A stretch of DNA of 64,000 nucleotides from JADZFO01 sp964512635 (GTDB lineage: Bacteria > 4484-113 > JAFGCY01): contig CAZEJB010000004.1 in the NCBI GenBank assembly GCA_964512635.1, positions 109,691 through 173,690 on the forward strand, written 5' to 3'. Within the stretch, counting starts at the first letter, position 1, and every line of letters begins with the position of its first letter. Positions 43,423 to 52,968 of this stretch are shown piece by piece. A program made the translations under genes and the position numbers. The notes under the pieces are model-generated. The model saw only the letters and a list, made by a program, of their open reading frames with translations, searched no databases and was not told the DNA's origin.

Positions 43423-45837
43423 ATGAGCCCCGTGGTGAGATGGTTGATCATTGCGGCAGTCCTGGCCGTAGCATGCATCAACCCGCTATACCGGCATTAC
43501 GGCCTTAAAGAGCCGATCGTTACGCTCGGCCTTGACCTGAAGGGCGGAGTCGAAGTCCTGCTGCAGGCAAAGCCTGAAAATGGCGGGGCTCCAACGCCTG
43601 ACCAGGTGGTCGGCGCAATCGAGGTGGTCAGCAACCGAGTCGACCCCAGCGGCACAAAGGAGCTCTTCCTGTCGCAGGTTGGCACGGACCGTATCCTCCT
43701 GCAGGTGCCGGGAGAGAAGAACCCCGACCAGATCATTGCCGTGCTGGGCGACACCGCCCTGCTCGAGTTCATCAATACCGGCAATGATTCCTTCCCGGAG
43801 GGGACCGAGTTCAACGACCCGGGCAGCTCGGAGCGCAAGGCTGATTTCGCCAAGTACGAGACCATCCTCACCGGTGCCGATCTTGAAAAGGCCACGGTGC
43901 TGCTGAATGCCAATAAGCCGGAGATCGGGTTTACCTTCCGCTCTCAGGCCCGTGACACCTTCGGTACCTTCACCACGAACCACGTTGGCCAGTTCCTCGC
44001 GATCATCCTCGACGGAAAGGTCCTTTCCTGCCCGCGGATTGACAGCGCAATCTGGGGCGACGGTCGTATTACGGGCACCTTCACCATGGAAGAAGTGAAC
44101 AAGGTTGTCCGCCAGCTCAACGCCGGCGCCCTGCCTGTTCCGCTGCAGATCCTTAGCTCGTCCGTAGTCGGTCCGACCCTGGGCCAGGAGAGCATCGACC
44201 AGAGCTATCTGGCCGGTCTGGTCGGTATGGCCGCGGTCCTGCTGTTCCTGATCATCTTCTACCGCGTCCCTGGTGTGGTGGCCTCGATCAGCCTGTGCCT
44301 TTACGTCGTTCTGGTCGTGGGCTACTTCAGTCTGATTAACGCCACCCTGACACTGCCCGGCATCGCCGGTTTGCTGCTGGGTATTGGTATGGCGGTCGAC
44401 GGTAACGTCATCATCTTTGAGCGATTAAAAGAAGAACTAAGGTGGGGCAAGACGCTCTTTGCCGCCATCGAAGCCGCTTTCAGCCGCGCCTGGGTCGCCA
44501 TCCTCGATGGTAACGTCACCACCATGATCGGAGCGGCGGTGCTCTACTTCTTCGGCACCGGCCCGATCAAGGGCTTCGCGGTCACCCTGTTCATCGGTAA
44601 CCTCGTTTCGCTGTTCTCAGCGGTCTTTGTGACCCGCCAGTTGATTGATGTCTTCGCGCACGCCATGCCGAGCATCAACCTCTACACGAACTCCACCGCT
44701 CCGCTGGAGAAGCCCTCGGTGCAGCTGGCCGAGCGCCGCTACTTCGGCTGGGTCGAACGCAGCCCGCTGTGGATCGGCATCAGCGTCGCGATCATCGCCG
44801 TGGGCATTGTGTTCCTGTTCATCAACAATGGTCGCTTCGACCGTCCACTGAACCTCGGTATCGACTTCACTGGCGGCGAGAAGATCATCCTGCAGGTCAA
44901 GGATGAACTGCCTCTGGATGGTCAGAGCCTGCTGGCCATTGTCCAGAAGTTCAGCGATGGCGAGCCGACCGTCCAGGTTGATGCGACCGACCGCCATGTG
45001 GCCTCGATCCGCCTGCGTGTTAAGGCCTCCGGTGAGAGCGAAGCGGAGATCTCCCGTAATCGCGCCGCCAGCCTGGCGGACATGAAGAAGGAGATCGGTA
45101 CGGCCTTCGGCGGCTTTGTCGCCGAAAGCGAGGCCGGCGCGAACCCGGTGGTTCGCGAGCAGAGCTTCGTCGGCCCGACGGTCGGCCGCGAGTTGATCAA
45201 CAACGCCCTCGCCGCACTGATCGTGGGTATGGCGTTGATCTTCATCTACATCGTGGCGCGCTTTGGTATCTGGCAGATGAGCGCCGGCGCCATCCTCGCG
45301 CTGCTGCACGACGTCTTTATCACCCTGGCAATGACCTCGATCCTCGGCCTGGAGGTGAACTCCAGCTTTATTGCGGTTATCCTGACCATCGTGGGTTACT
45401 CAATCAACGACTCGGTCATCATCTTTGACCGTATTCGCGAGAACCTTCGCGGCCTCCAGGATGCCAACTTCAGCCAGCTTTGCAACCTGTCCCTGAGCCA
45501 GACCTTCACCCGTTCGCTCAACACCGTGTTGAACGTCGTCTGGATGGTCGCGGCCCTGCTGCTGCTGGGTGGCGACAATATCCGCGACTTCATGCTGGCG
45601 ATGCTGATCGGTATGGTCTCCGGCGGTTACAGCTCGATCTTCATCGCGACCCCGATGATGCTGCTGGTCTCCAAGGGCCGCTCCCCGGGCCAGGCTGTTG
45701 TCGCGGCGGCGCCCGCCGCCATCGGCAGCGCGTCTTCCCGTTCGGCGATGATGCCCGAAATGGAAAGCGAGGACTATCCTCCGCTGGGTGGCGCGGTCAG
45801 CGGCTCCGGCGGCAGCAAGAAGCAACGGCGCCGCTAA
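43423..45837 (+). CDS. secDF: Protein translocase SecD/SecF fusion
   Basis: An 804-residue RND-type membrane protein that uses the proton gradient to pull proteins through SecYEG. The SecD half has TLGLDLKGGVEVLL, a periplasmic P1 domain and LLLGIGMAVDGNVIIFERLKEELR; the SecF half has LNLGIDFTGGEKI, the VGPTVGRELINNALAALIVGM entry helix, and SINDSVIIFDRIRENLRG. Twelve membrane helices are predicted. Fusion of secD and secF occurs in several bacterial phyla. GAGGAG before ATG 43423; TAGAAT near 43374 is a likely -10. recJ begins directly at the next base after the stop. Confidence 0.96.
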   Translation: MSPVVRWLIIAAVLAVACINPLYRHYGLKEPIVTLGLDLKGGVEVLLQAKPENGGAPTPDQVVGAIEVVSNRVDPSGTKELFLSQVGTDRILLQVPGEKNPDQIIAVLGDTALLEFINTGNDSFPEGTEFNDPGSSERKADFAKYETILTGADLEKATVLLNANKPEIGFTFRSQARDTFGTFTTNHVGQFLAIILDGKVLSCPRIDSAIWGDGRITGTFTMEEVNKVVRQLNAGALPVPLQILSSSVVGPTLGQESIDQSYLAGLVGMAAVLLFLIIFYRVPGVVASISLCLYVVLVVGYFSLINATLTLPGIAGLLLGIGMAVDGNVIIFERLKEELRWGKTLFAAIEAAFSRAWVAILDGNVTTMIGAAVLYFFGTGPIKGFAVTLFIGNLVSLFSAVFVTRQLIDVFAHAMPSINLYTNSTAPLEKPSVQLAERRYFGWVERSPLWIGISVAIIAVGIVFLFINNGRFDRPLNLGIDFTGGEKIILQVKDELPLDGQSLLAIVQKFSDGEPTVQVDATDRHVASIRLRVKASGESEAEISRNRAASLADMKKEIGTAFGGFVAESEAGANPVVREQSFVGPTVGRELINNALAALIVGMALIFIYIVARFGIWQMSAGAILALLHDVFITLAMTSILGLEVNSSFIAVILTIVGYSINDSVIIFDRIRENLRGLQDANFSQLCNLSLSQTFTRSLNTVLNVVWMVAALLLLGGDNIRDFMLAMLIGMVSGGYSSIFIATPMMLLVSKGRSPGQAVVAAAPAAIGSASSRSAMMPEMESEDYPPLGGAVSGSGGSKKQRRR

Positions 45838-47616
45838 ATGGAGGGCAAGGCCGCAGAGCCACAGCTTTCGGCCCTGGCCCGTCGCCTGTATAACACAACG
45901 GATGATATAGAACAGCGTCTAAGCTTCGGCTCGGACGCTGTTTTCTTTTGCGGGCAGCTGGGGGCTCTCTACCGGGAGCGCAGCCAGGCCTGGCCCGCGC
46001 TGGAGGCCTTTCTCGCCAGGCTGGTGGCTGAGCGGCCGGCAACCCTCGTTTATGGTGACTACGACGTTGATGGCTCCTGCTCGGTATTCCTTCTGCACCG
46101 CTGGCTGCGCAGCCAGAACGTGCCCGGCAACTGGTTTCTGCCCAGCCGCTTTTCTACCGGCTATGGCCTCGAAAAGGGCAACCTGGAAAAGGCCATTGCC
46201 CACGGCTATAAGGCCCTGATTGCGCTGGACTGCGGGACCACCAGCATGGAGGAGATCGATCTCTGCCGCCGTGCCGGGATGCAGGTGGCGGTGATCGATC
46301 ATCACAGTCCCAAGGCCGCGCTGCCGGATGCCCTGCTGTTCAACCCACATACCGACCCGGGCCTGCCGATGCTCTGTACCGCCGGCCTGGTCTTTGGCGC
46401 GCTCTGCGCTCTGTGGGCCGCAGGCGGCAGTGCCGAGGCGCGCTATGGCGACGAGATCGAGGCGGCCGGCCTCGCCACCATTGCTGATGTCGCCCCGCTC
46501 AACCCTTATGGCTGGGCCATGGCCCACCACGCCCTCAAGGCACTGCCGGGGACACTGAACCTTGGTCTGGCCGAACTGCAGAAGGTCGCGCGCCTGCATG
46601 GCATCAGCCGGCTGACCGGTCGCAACATCGGCTTCGATATTGCCCCGCGGATGAACGCCGCCGGACGCATGCAGCATGCCAAATGGATTCCGGAGCTGCT
46701 GTTGTCTCGGGACCATACGACCGCCCGGGAGCTGGCACAGAAAATCGACCGCCTGAACGAGGACCGCAAGGCCGTCGGCAAGCAGGTCACCGAGCAGGCC
46801 ATGCGCCAGGCTCTGAGCTTCGAAGGCGCGGCCGGGCTGGTGCTGGCGGACAGCCAGTGGCACCCTGGCGTACTGGGAATCGCCGCCGCGCGGGTGGCCG
46901 AACAGCTCGGTAAACCGGTGATGGTCCTCGGCGCAGCGCCCGGCGGCGCAGCCGCCAACGGTAACCCCTCCGGCAGCCGTGATTCAGAGGCCGCTGGCAG
47001 GGCGCTGGCGGAGGAAAGCGGCGGCGCGCATAACCCTGCCGCCGAGCCAGGCGATGAGCTGCTCTCGGGCTCCGTACGCAGCGCGCTGAAGCTGGACCTC
47101 TTGCCCGCGCTGCATGCGGCTGAGGGCGTACTTTTTTCCTTCGGCGGCCACAGCGCGGCCGCGGGCGTGAAGGTCTGGCGCTCACGCCTGCCGGAGCTAC
47201 GACGGATCTGGGACGAGGCCCTGCATGCCCAGATCGAGGCCTTGGCAAAACAGACCGAGTACGAGCCGGCGCCGGAGCAGGATCACGAGTACCCGGAGGT
47301 CCTGCTGGGTGAGCTTACCGCGGCTTTTGAAGAGGACGTCTGGCGCCTCAGCCCCAGCGGGCCTGACTGGCCGGCGCCGCGCTTCGTCCTGCGCGGGCTG
47401 AGTGTCAGCCGGGTCAGCTATATGGGCGCCGACAAGACTCACCTGAACCTGCTGCTGACCGACGGCACGGCTGAGCTGCGTGTGGCAGGCTTCAACATGA
47501 GCCATCTATTTTTCAGGCTCAGCCCTGGCCTGCCAGTCCGTCCGCTGGTGGAAGTCGACGCCGACAACTGGAACAACAAGATCGGGATCAGCCTGCGGTT
47601 GATCGAGTTGTTGTAG
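45838..47616 (+). CDS. recJ: Single-stranded-DNA-specific exonuclease RecJ
   Basis: A 592-residue DHH-family nuclease that degrades 5' ends of single-stranded DNA in recombination and repair. Metal motifs VYGDYDVDGS (71-80), LDCGTTS and IDHHSP (DHH at 154-156) are intact; WHPGVLGIAAARVAEQ and the DHHA1 motif FGGHSAAAGV are also present. A Gly/Ser/Glu-rich insertion lies between these at about 365-410. The C-terminal OB-like domain is recognisable. Its ATG abuts the secDF stop codon, so the two are co-transcribed. Confidence 0.95.
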   Translation: MEGKAAEPQLSALARRLYNTTDDIEQRLSFGSDAVFFCGQLGALYRERSQAWPALEAFLARLVAERPATLVYGDYDVDGSCSVFLLHRWLRSQNVPGNWFLPSRFSTGYGLEKGNLEKAIAHGYKALIALDCGTTSMEEIDLCRRAGMQVAVIDHHSPKAALPDALLFNPHTDPGLPMLCTAGLVFGALCALWAAGGSAEARYGDEIEAAGLATIADVAPLNPYGWAMAHHALKALPGTLNLGLAELQKVARLHGISRLTGRNIGFDIAPRMNAAGRMQHAKWIPELLLSRDHTTARELAQKIDRLNEDRKAVGKQVTEQAMRQALSFEGAAGLVLADSQWHPGVLGIAAARVAEQLGKPVMVLGAAPGGAAANGNPSGSRDSEAAGRALAEESGGAHNPAAEPGDELLSGSVRSALKLDLLPALHAAEGVLFSFGGHSAAAGVKVWRSRLPELRRIWDEALHAQIEALAKQTEYEPAPEQDHEYPEVLLGELTAAFEEDVWRLSPSGPDWPAPRFVLRGLSVSRVSYMGADKTHLNLLLTDGTAELRVAGFNMSHLFFRLSPGLPVRPLVEVDADNWNNKIGISLRLIELL

Positions 47617-47619
47617 CCC

Positions 47620-48339
47620 CTATTTGGTCTTGCGGCTGCGCCTCTTCTTTGGATGCGAAGTTTCCGGTGGATCAGCCAGGGCATCGCGCATATAGAAATA
47701 GAACTCCACCCGGTTGATCAGTGAGTAAAGCGGCTGCATCCGGCGCTGTGAAAGCGAGATCAGGAGGGGCAGGAGCACTATTGCAGACAGGAATGCCAAG
47801 AGCGCAAGGCTCGCGGCCAGGCCGTTCCACCCGCCAATAGCCAGAATCGTGCAAATCAGCATGGTTGGCAGGGCGATCATCAGCAGTGCACGGGTCCGCC
47901 GCATCTGCTGGGACTCCAGCACTGGCGGTGGACCAAGGTACTGATCCAGATTAGCAGCCATCCACGCTGCCCGCTCGGCCAGACTGCCCAGCTCCTGGGG
48001 CGGAAGGACTGTCTGCACGGTCTGGGACAGCAGACCGTCATCCAGCTCAGGCCGTGGAGGCTCTGCCGCCAGGGTTGTGACCAGGCCGGCTGTCGCAAGC
48101 CGGCGGCGCACCCAGCGGGCATGGTCCTGCGCATCGAGTCCAAACTGCTCCCGGCTCAGGTTGTCGTAGTACTGATGCGCTGCGGCGACGCTGGGGTACC
48201 AGGGCAGTTGCCGGCGCAACTCCTCCAGCACCTCGCGAGCCGGCTCGGAGCTGATCTTAGATAGTGCCCGCAGATGCGGATCATGGCGCACAGACGACAT
48301 TGCTGTGAATTCTAGCGCCATGGCTTGCAGGAGCCGCAT
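47620..48339 (-). CDS. Membrane protein of unknown function
   Basis: About 239 residues from ATG 48339. The N-terminal half is soluble and mostly helical; two adjacent hydrophobic segments occur at about 152-172 and 173-195, and the C-terminus is basic (KKRRSRKTK). No domain recognised. It is convergent with recJ (3-nt gap) and divergent from rel. In-frame starts at 48384 (GTG, overlapping rel), 48321 and 48300 cannot be excluded. Confidence 0.6.
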   Translation of the reverse strand: MRLLQAMALEFTAMSSVRHDPHLRALSKISSEPAREVLEELRRQLPWYPSVAAAHQYYDNLSREQFGLDAQDHARWVRRRLATAGLVTTLAAEPPRPELDDGLLSQTVQTVLPPQELGSLAERAAWMAANLDQYLGPPPVLESQQMRRTRALLMIALPTMLICTILAIGGWNGLAASLALLAFLSAIVLLPLLISLSQRRMQPLYSLINRVEFYFYMRDALADPPETSHPKKRRSRKTK

Positions 48340-48362
48340 TGACGTGGTACTAAAATCAACAG

Positions 48363-50843
48363 GTGGCAAAGGAGCGTTCGACACAGGCGGGGTACCAGGA
48401 AGCGGATTACCTCTTTGAGGTGATCTGCGAGCGTCTGCGTCGCACCCAGGGCCAGATCAACCTCACGCGCCTGCGCAAGGCCTACGAGCTGGGCCTGACC
48501 GCCCATGAAGGCCAGTTCCGCAAGGACGGCAACCCCTACATCACCCACCCGCTGGAAGTCGCGGAGATCTGCGCTGACCTCAACATGAACGAGGACGCGA
48601 TCATCGCCGCGATCCTGCATGACACGGTCGAGGACACGCCGGTCAAGCTGCCGCAGATCCGCGCGCAGTTCGGCCCGACCGTCGCCAACATGGTCGACAG
48701 CCTGACCAAGATCAAGAAGATCGACTTCTTTGCCCGCTTTCTCGGGCGCGACAAGGCCTCCAACCAGGCCCGCAACCTGCAGAAGCTTTTTATCGCCATG
48801 ACCCGCGACAGCCGGGTGATCGTGATCAAACTGGCCGATCGCCTGCACAACATGCAGACGATGGGCTCCATGCCCGAGCATAAGCGCGAGCGCATCAGCA
48901 AGGAGACGCTCGAGTTCTACATCCCCCTGGCCCGCCGTCTCGGTCTGGGCCAGATGGTGACGGAGCTCGAAGACCTGGTTTTCATGCACCTGTATCCCTC
49001 GACCTATGAAGAGCTCAAGCAGTCCGTCGACAAGCTGACTCTGCCCCGCGAGCGCATCGTTGAGAAGATGATCGACCAGCTGCGCAGCCTGCTGCTGCAG
49101 CACGGCATCCGCGCCTCCAAGATCTACGGCCGCCGCAAGCACCTGTACAGCATCTGGCAGAAGATGCAGCGCCAGGGCGTGGACCTTGACGGTATCTACG
49201 ACCTGCTGGCAATCCGCCTGATCATCGAGGGCAATGCCGAGGATTGCTACAAGGTCCTGGGCCTGCTGCACCTGGCCTACAAGCCGATTTTCCATCGCTT
49301 CCGCGACTTCATCGGCAGCCCCAAAGAGAATGGCTACCAGACCCTGCATACCAGCGTCATCGGGCCGGAGGGCACGATCGTCGAGGCCCAGATCCGCACG
49401 GTGGACATGGATCTCGAAGCCGAGAAGGGCATCGCTGCGCACTGGAGTTACAAGGAGCCCAGCGCCTCCGGCGGCACGGAGGTTGCCAAGGACGACACCT
49501 GGATGAGCTTCATCCGCGAGCTGGCGGAGGCCGAGGTCGGCACCGAGGAGTTCGTCGCCCAGACGCGCGAGACCCTGCTTACCGATCAGGTACTGGTGCT
49601 GAGCCCGCAAGGTGAGGTTGTCGACCTGCCCCAGGGCAGCACACCGATCGACTTTGCCTATTACATCCACACCGACCTGGGCCACAGCATCCGGGCGGCC
49701 AAGGTCAACGGCATTTCCGTGCCGCTGGACTACCGCCTGCGCTCCGGCGATGTGGTGGAGGTGGTCAAGGGGCCGGAGGGAGACAAGCTGCCGCGGCCGG
49801 AGTGGCTGGTCATGGCGCGCTCGCCCAAGAGCCTGCTCAAGATCCGGCGCTATTTCAAGGGTCTGCCTGCCAACGAGCGCATCAACATTGGCCGTAACCT
49901 GCTGCGCCAGCAGATCACCAAGGAAGGCCTTTATCCCCTGAACCTGATGGCCAACGACAAGCTGCTGGCGCTGCTCAAGCGCCTCTCTGTGCGCAGCATT
50001 GACGACCTGTATGACAAGGTGGCCCAGGGCATCTACGAGTGTGACGAAATCATCCGGGAGCTCAAGGAGATCCACATCTCCAAGATCATCCCTGAAAGCG
50101 ACAGCCTCTCGGCAGCGCCGCGTGTCGAGGTGGGCGACGGCCGGATGGTCAGCGTGGAATACACCCGTCTCGGCCTGGCCTCAGAGATGGGCATCGCCCG
50201 CCAGGGCGGCGAGCCGCTGCGGATCAAGAGCGAGCTGATGGCCTGCTGCACGCCCGTGCCTCCGGACCACATCTACGGCGTGCTGGATCGCCGCGAACGG
50301 CGGATGCGCGTGCACCGCGCTGAATGCGAGCGCCTCAAGCGCGAAATGCAGGATGGCGAGCTGATTGCCCTGCAGTGGAGCAGCCTGCCCGGCGACCACC
50401 AGTTCTACGCCGCTCGGCTGGGCGTTATCAGCCTCAACCGCGTAGGTCTGCTGTTTGAGGTCCTGCGCTTCCTGAGCCAGCAGAACATCAACATCGGCGG
50501 CGCGCAGTTTGACATGAGCAGCCAGGAAGCCTCAGCCGCCCAGTACGTCCGCTTCGAGCTGGTAGTTGAGGTCAGCGACCTCGACGAGCTGCAACGCTGC
50601 ATCGAGCAGATCAAGTCGATTGACGACGTGCTGGAAGTTAATCGCATCTTCCACTACCAGGATGCCACACCAGGCGGACCTGCTGGCGGTGCGACGCCGG
50701 TTTCGCTGGCCGGCGAGGCGCAGCCAGGCGGCGGCGATTCTGCAATCAGCGGAGAGAACGGGCTGCCCGAGGAAAACACAATGGGGATTGCCCAGCCACG
50801 TCTGCCCTTTGTCGGGCCGGGCGGGCAGGGCGGACTTGACTGA
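48363..50843 (+). CDS. Bifunctional (p)ppGpp synthetase/hydrolase of the RelA/SpoT family
   Basis: An 826-residue stringent-response enzyme. N-terminal HD hydrolase (about 35-200) with ILHDTVED (His86, Asp87) and YITHPLEVA intact; synthetase domain (about 230-380) with GRRKHLYSIWQKMQ, then IYDLLAIRLI and GSPKENGYQTLHTSV; TGS domain (about 405-465, VLSPQGEVVDLPQGSTPIDF); zinc-finger/helical region with MACCTPVPPDHIYG; C-terminal ACT domain (about 680-755). Both catalytic halves look active. The last 70 residues are a Gly/Ala-rich tail. Start GTG 48363 has TAAAAT exactly 6 nt upstream and no Shine-Dalgarno, suggesting leaderless mRNA. dtd overlaps its stop. Confidence 0.95.
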   Translation: MAKERSTQAGYQEADYLFEVICERLRRTQGQINLTRLRKAYELGLTAHEGQFRKDGNPYITHPLEVAEICADLNMNEDAIIAAILHDTVEDTPVKLPQIRAQFGPTVANMVDSLTKIKKIDFFARFLGRDKASNQARNLQKLFIAMTRDSRVIVIKLADRLHNMQTMGSMPEHKRERISKETLEFYIPLARRLGLGQMVTELEDLVFMHLYPSTYEELKQSVDKLTLPRERIVEKMIDQLRSLLLQHGIRASKIYGRRKHLYSIWQKMQRQGVDLDGIYDLLAIRLIIEGNAEDCYKVLGLLHLAYKPIFHRFRDFIGSPKENGYQTLHTSVIGPEGTIVEAQIRTVDMDLEAEKGIAAHWSYKEPSASGGTEVAKDDTWMSFIRELAEAEVGTEEFVAQTRETLLTDQVLVLSPQGEVVDLPQGSTPIDFAYYIHTDLGHSIRAAKVNGISVPLDYRLRSGDVVEVVKGPEGDKLPRPEWLVMARSPKSLLKIRRYFKGLPANERINIGRNLLRQQITKEGLYPLNLMANDKLLALLKRLSVRSIDDLYDKVAQGIYECDEIIRELKEIHISKIIPESDSLSAAPRVEVGDGRMVSVEYTRLGLASEMGIARQGGEPLRIKSELMACCTPVPPDHIYGVLDRRERRMRVHRAECERLKREMQDGELIALQWSSLPGDHQFYAARLGVISLNRVGLLFEVLRFLSQQNINIGGAQFDMSSQEASAAQYVRFELVVEVSDLDELQRCIEQIKSIDDVLEVNRIFHYQDATPGGPAGGATPVSLAGEAQPGGGDSAISGENGLPEENTMGIAQPRLPFVGPGGQGGLD

Positions 50844-51298
50844 TGCGCTGTGTAGTTCAGCGGGTCGCCTGGGCCCGGGTTAGTGTGGACGGTCAGAGCG
50901 TCGGCAGCATCGGGCCCGGCCTTTGTGTGCTGGCCGGCGCGATGGAAGGCGATGGAAGCGAAGACTGCGCTTTCATGGCGCGTAAGCTGAGCACCCTGCG
51001 CGTCTTCACCGACGAAGCCGGGAAGATGAACCTCGATGTACGCAGCGCAGGAAACTCAGTCCTGCTGATCAGCCAGTTCACCCTGGCTGCTGACACGACC
51101 AGCGGCACTCGTCCATCTTTCAGCGCGGCTATGGATCCTCAGTCAGCTCAAACCCTGCTTGCCGAGCTGCAGCGTTTGCTGGAAGCCGAGGGCCTGGAGG
51201 TCCAGACCGGCAGTTTTGGTGCCAGCATGCAGGTCGAGCTGCTCAATGATGGACCTGTAACCATCTGCCTCGACAGCCGCGACAAGAAGCGCAAGTAG
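50843..51298 (+). CDS. dtd: D-aminoacyl-tRNA deacylase
   Basis: A 151-residue homodimeric enzyme that removes D-amino acids (and Gly) mischarged onto tRNAs. The two active-site motifs are present: SQFTLAADT (usual SQFTL) and NDGPVTICLD (usual NxGPVT). MRCVVQRVAWARVSVDG is the typical N-terminus. ATG 50843 overlaps the TGA of the rel gene. rel-dtd adjacency is common in several bacterial groups. Confidence 0.95.
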   Translation: MRCVVQRVAWARVSVDGQSVGSIGPGLCVLAGAMEGDGSEDCAFMARKLSTLRVFTDEAGKMNLDVRSAGNSVLLISQFTLAADTTSGTRPSFSAAMDPQSAQTLLAELQRLLEAEGLEVQTGSFGASMQVELLNDGPVTICLDSRDKKRK

Positions 51299-51326
51299 GA
51301 GAGGGCAGGCGTAAAGAGACCGCAGC

Positions 51327-52019
51327 CTACTTCTTCTTTGAGTCTTCAGCCGGAGCAGCCTCTTCGCCGATCACAGCCGGCCACTCGCGCAGCACGTCCT
51401 GATAGACCACCACGCCGTCGCTTACACGCTGTACGGAGACGCTGACACTTTTTCCTTCCTCGTCCACTATGGCCCCGGCAATGTACTCGGCTCCGAGCTT
51501 CTCGCCCAGATCCTTGCACTTCTCAAGGCTCAGCGCCGCTGAGTTGGCTGCCAGCATGTCTTCGCGGGCCACTGCAATGCTGGCCTCATCCGGCTGCAGC
51601 AGTTCCATCAGCCGGTTCTGCACCAGGCTGGCGTTGATCGCGTCGCGCACCTTGCGCTCCCGGGCCAGCGGGGCTGCGGGGTCCTCCGGCGCACCCTTGC
51701 TCTTGTCCTTGCTCTTGGTCTCCGGAGCATCGCCCTCAACCGTCTTGGCGATGGCGCTGGCATCCACGATGCCCAGTACAGCCACCTTGGCCTTGCTGCC
51801 TTCGCCGATGCCTTCCTCGATCGCGACCTGCATCTTCTTAAGCTGGATGTCGCACTCTTCGCCCGGCGTCAGCTTGTGCTCCTTGAGCAGGTCGCAGGCG
51901 GCCAGCAGCAGGCAGGCTACGGCAGCAAGCAGGGTCAACAGGCTGCGCAGGTGTGCACGCGTATGACCATGCTGGCTATTGCCTGAAGCACTGCTGTATT
52001 CGCGCGCTGCGCGCTGCAC
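51327..52019 (-). CDS. Lipoprotein of unknown function
   Basis: About 230 residues. GTG 52019 is chosen because AGGAG lies 5 nt upstream, within the end of the TPR gene; no other in-frame start has one. The signal region is LLTLLAAVACLLLAAC with lipidated Cys at about residue 42. The mature part has a Lys/Asp-rich stretch (about 100-115) and a compact domain with LGAEYIAGAIVDEEGKSVSV and SVQRVSDGVVVYQDVL, recalling periplasmic proteins such as CsgG/LpoB-like peptides, but the resemblance is weak. It closes a three-gene minus-strand cluster upstream of dnaA. Confidence 0.65.
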   Translation of the reverse strand: MQRAAREYSSASGNSQHGHTRAHLRSLLTLLAAVACLLLAACDLLKEHKLTPGEECDIQLKKMQVAIEEGIGEGSKAKVAVLGIVDASAIAKTVEGDAPETKSKDKSKGAPEDPAAPLARERKVRDAINASLVQNRLMELLQPDEASIAVAREDMLAANSAALSLEKCKDLGEKLGAEYIAGAIVDEEGKSVSVSVQRVSDGVVVYQDVLREWPAVIGEEAAPAEDSKKK

Positions 52020-52021
52020 AC

Positions 52022-52942
52022 CTACTCCTGAGCGTAGAGGTGGGGCCGCTTGCAGACATAGCAGTAAGGCGCATCGGTCGGGATCATCGTGGAGCAGAAG
52101 CTGCATTTCCCGGCAAAGCCGGAGAGCTGCAGGCCAAGATCGGCAACAAAGCCACCGCGCTCGGCATCGTCCCAGATGATCTCTTCCTCGCCCGCTTCGG
52201 CTGCGGACCCCTCAGGAGTTTCATCGGTCTCGGAGCCATGGACTTGAGTATCCGAAACCGTGCTGGCCCCGGTCAGGCGCAGGCTGTCGGTTCCCGCCAG
52301 CGCGGCTGCCACGCTGCCGCGGCCGCGCCACATTGCCATCAGGCTGTTGGCTGCCTTGCCGCTGCGACCGGTCGTGTCGAGCTCGATGCTCGGCGTCTCG
52401 CCCTCGTCGGAGCTTACGCGCAGCCCGCCTTCTGTCAGGCCGGCAGTGAGCTCATCCTCCAGCGCGGCCAGGTCATCGCCCTGGCCCAGGTGGCTCCGGG
52501 CTTCCGCCAGCAGGGCCCGGGCATCCGCAAGATACTCGGGGTCCGTCTCGAGCTGCACATAGCGCGACAGCAGAACAGAGGCCAGGGCATGGTCGCCCAT
52601 TTCGCTCAGAAACTCGCCGGCATACCACAGCGGCATGAAGTCGCCTTCGGAAACCTGCAGCGCCAGCTTGAAGCTGCGCCAGGCTTCGCGGTCAAAGCCG
52701 AGATTGCTGTAACACAGGCCCAGGTTGGACCAGACTTTGCTGTCCCGCTGGTCCAGCATACTAGCCTGGTGATAGCACTCCAGCGCGTGCTCATACTGCT
52801 CTGCATCGAAAGCCTCGTTCCCGCGCTCGACCCACTGCAGCTTCACCGGGTCCTGCGGCGCTGCCTCGACCGCGGGCGTGTCTTCTCCGCGGACCCCAGG
52901 CGCGCTTTCCTGCGATTCCTCGCGATCCCTGATCTCATCCAT
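52022..52942 (-). CDS. TPR protein with a C-terminal zinc ribbon
   Basis: About 306 residues, no signal peptide. Residues 35-150 form three or four tetratricopeptide repeats (GNEAFDAEQYEHALECYHQA, VWSNLGLCYSNLGFDREAWR). A polar linker is followed by a C-terminal CSFCSTMIPTDAPYCYVC zinc-ribbon. Such combinations act as protein-protein adaptors; partner unknown. ATG 52942 has TACTAT exactly 6 nt upstream and no Shine-Dalgarno (leaderless type). The downstream lipoprotein start lies 2 nt after its stop. Confidence 0.75.
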   Translation of the reverse strand: MDEIRDREESQESAPGVRGEDTPAVEAAPQDPVKLQWVERGNEAFDAEQYEHALECYHQASMLDQRDSKVWSNLGLCYSNLGFDREAWRSFKLALQVSEGDFMPLWYAGEFLSEMGDHALASVLLSRYVQLETDPEYLADARALLAEARSHLGQGDDLAALEDELTAGLTEGGLRVSSDEGETPSIELDTTGRSGKAANSLMAMWRGRGSVAAALAGTDSLRLTGASTVSDTQVHGSETDETPEGSAAEAGEEEIIWDDAERGGFVADLGLQLSGFAGKCSFCSTMIPTDAPYCYVCKRPHLYAQE

Positions 52943-52968
52943 GGCGGAATAGTACAACCCGCAAAGAG

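Noticed and set aside
48312..50075. 587-codon open frame antisense to rel
   Set aside because: Shadow of the Rel coding strand; composition dominated by Ala, Val, Gln and His as expected for antisense of GC-rich codons.
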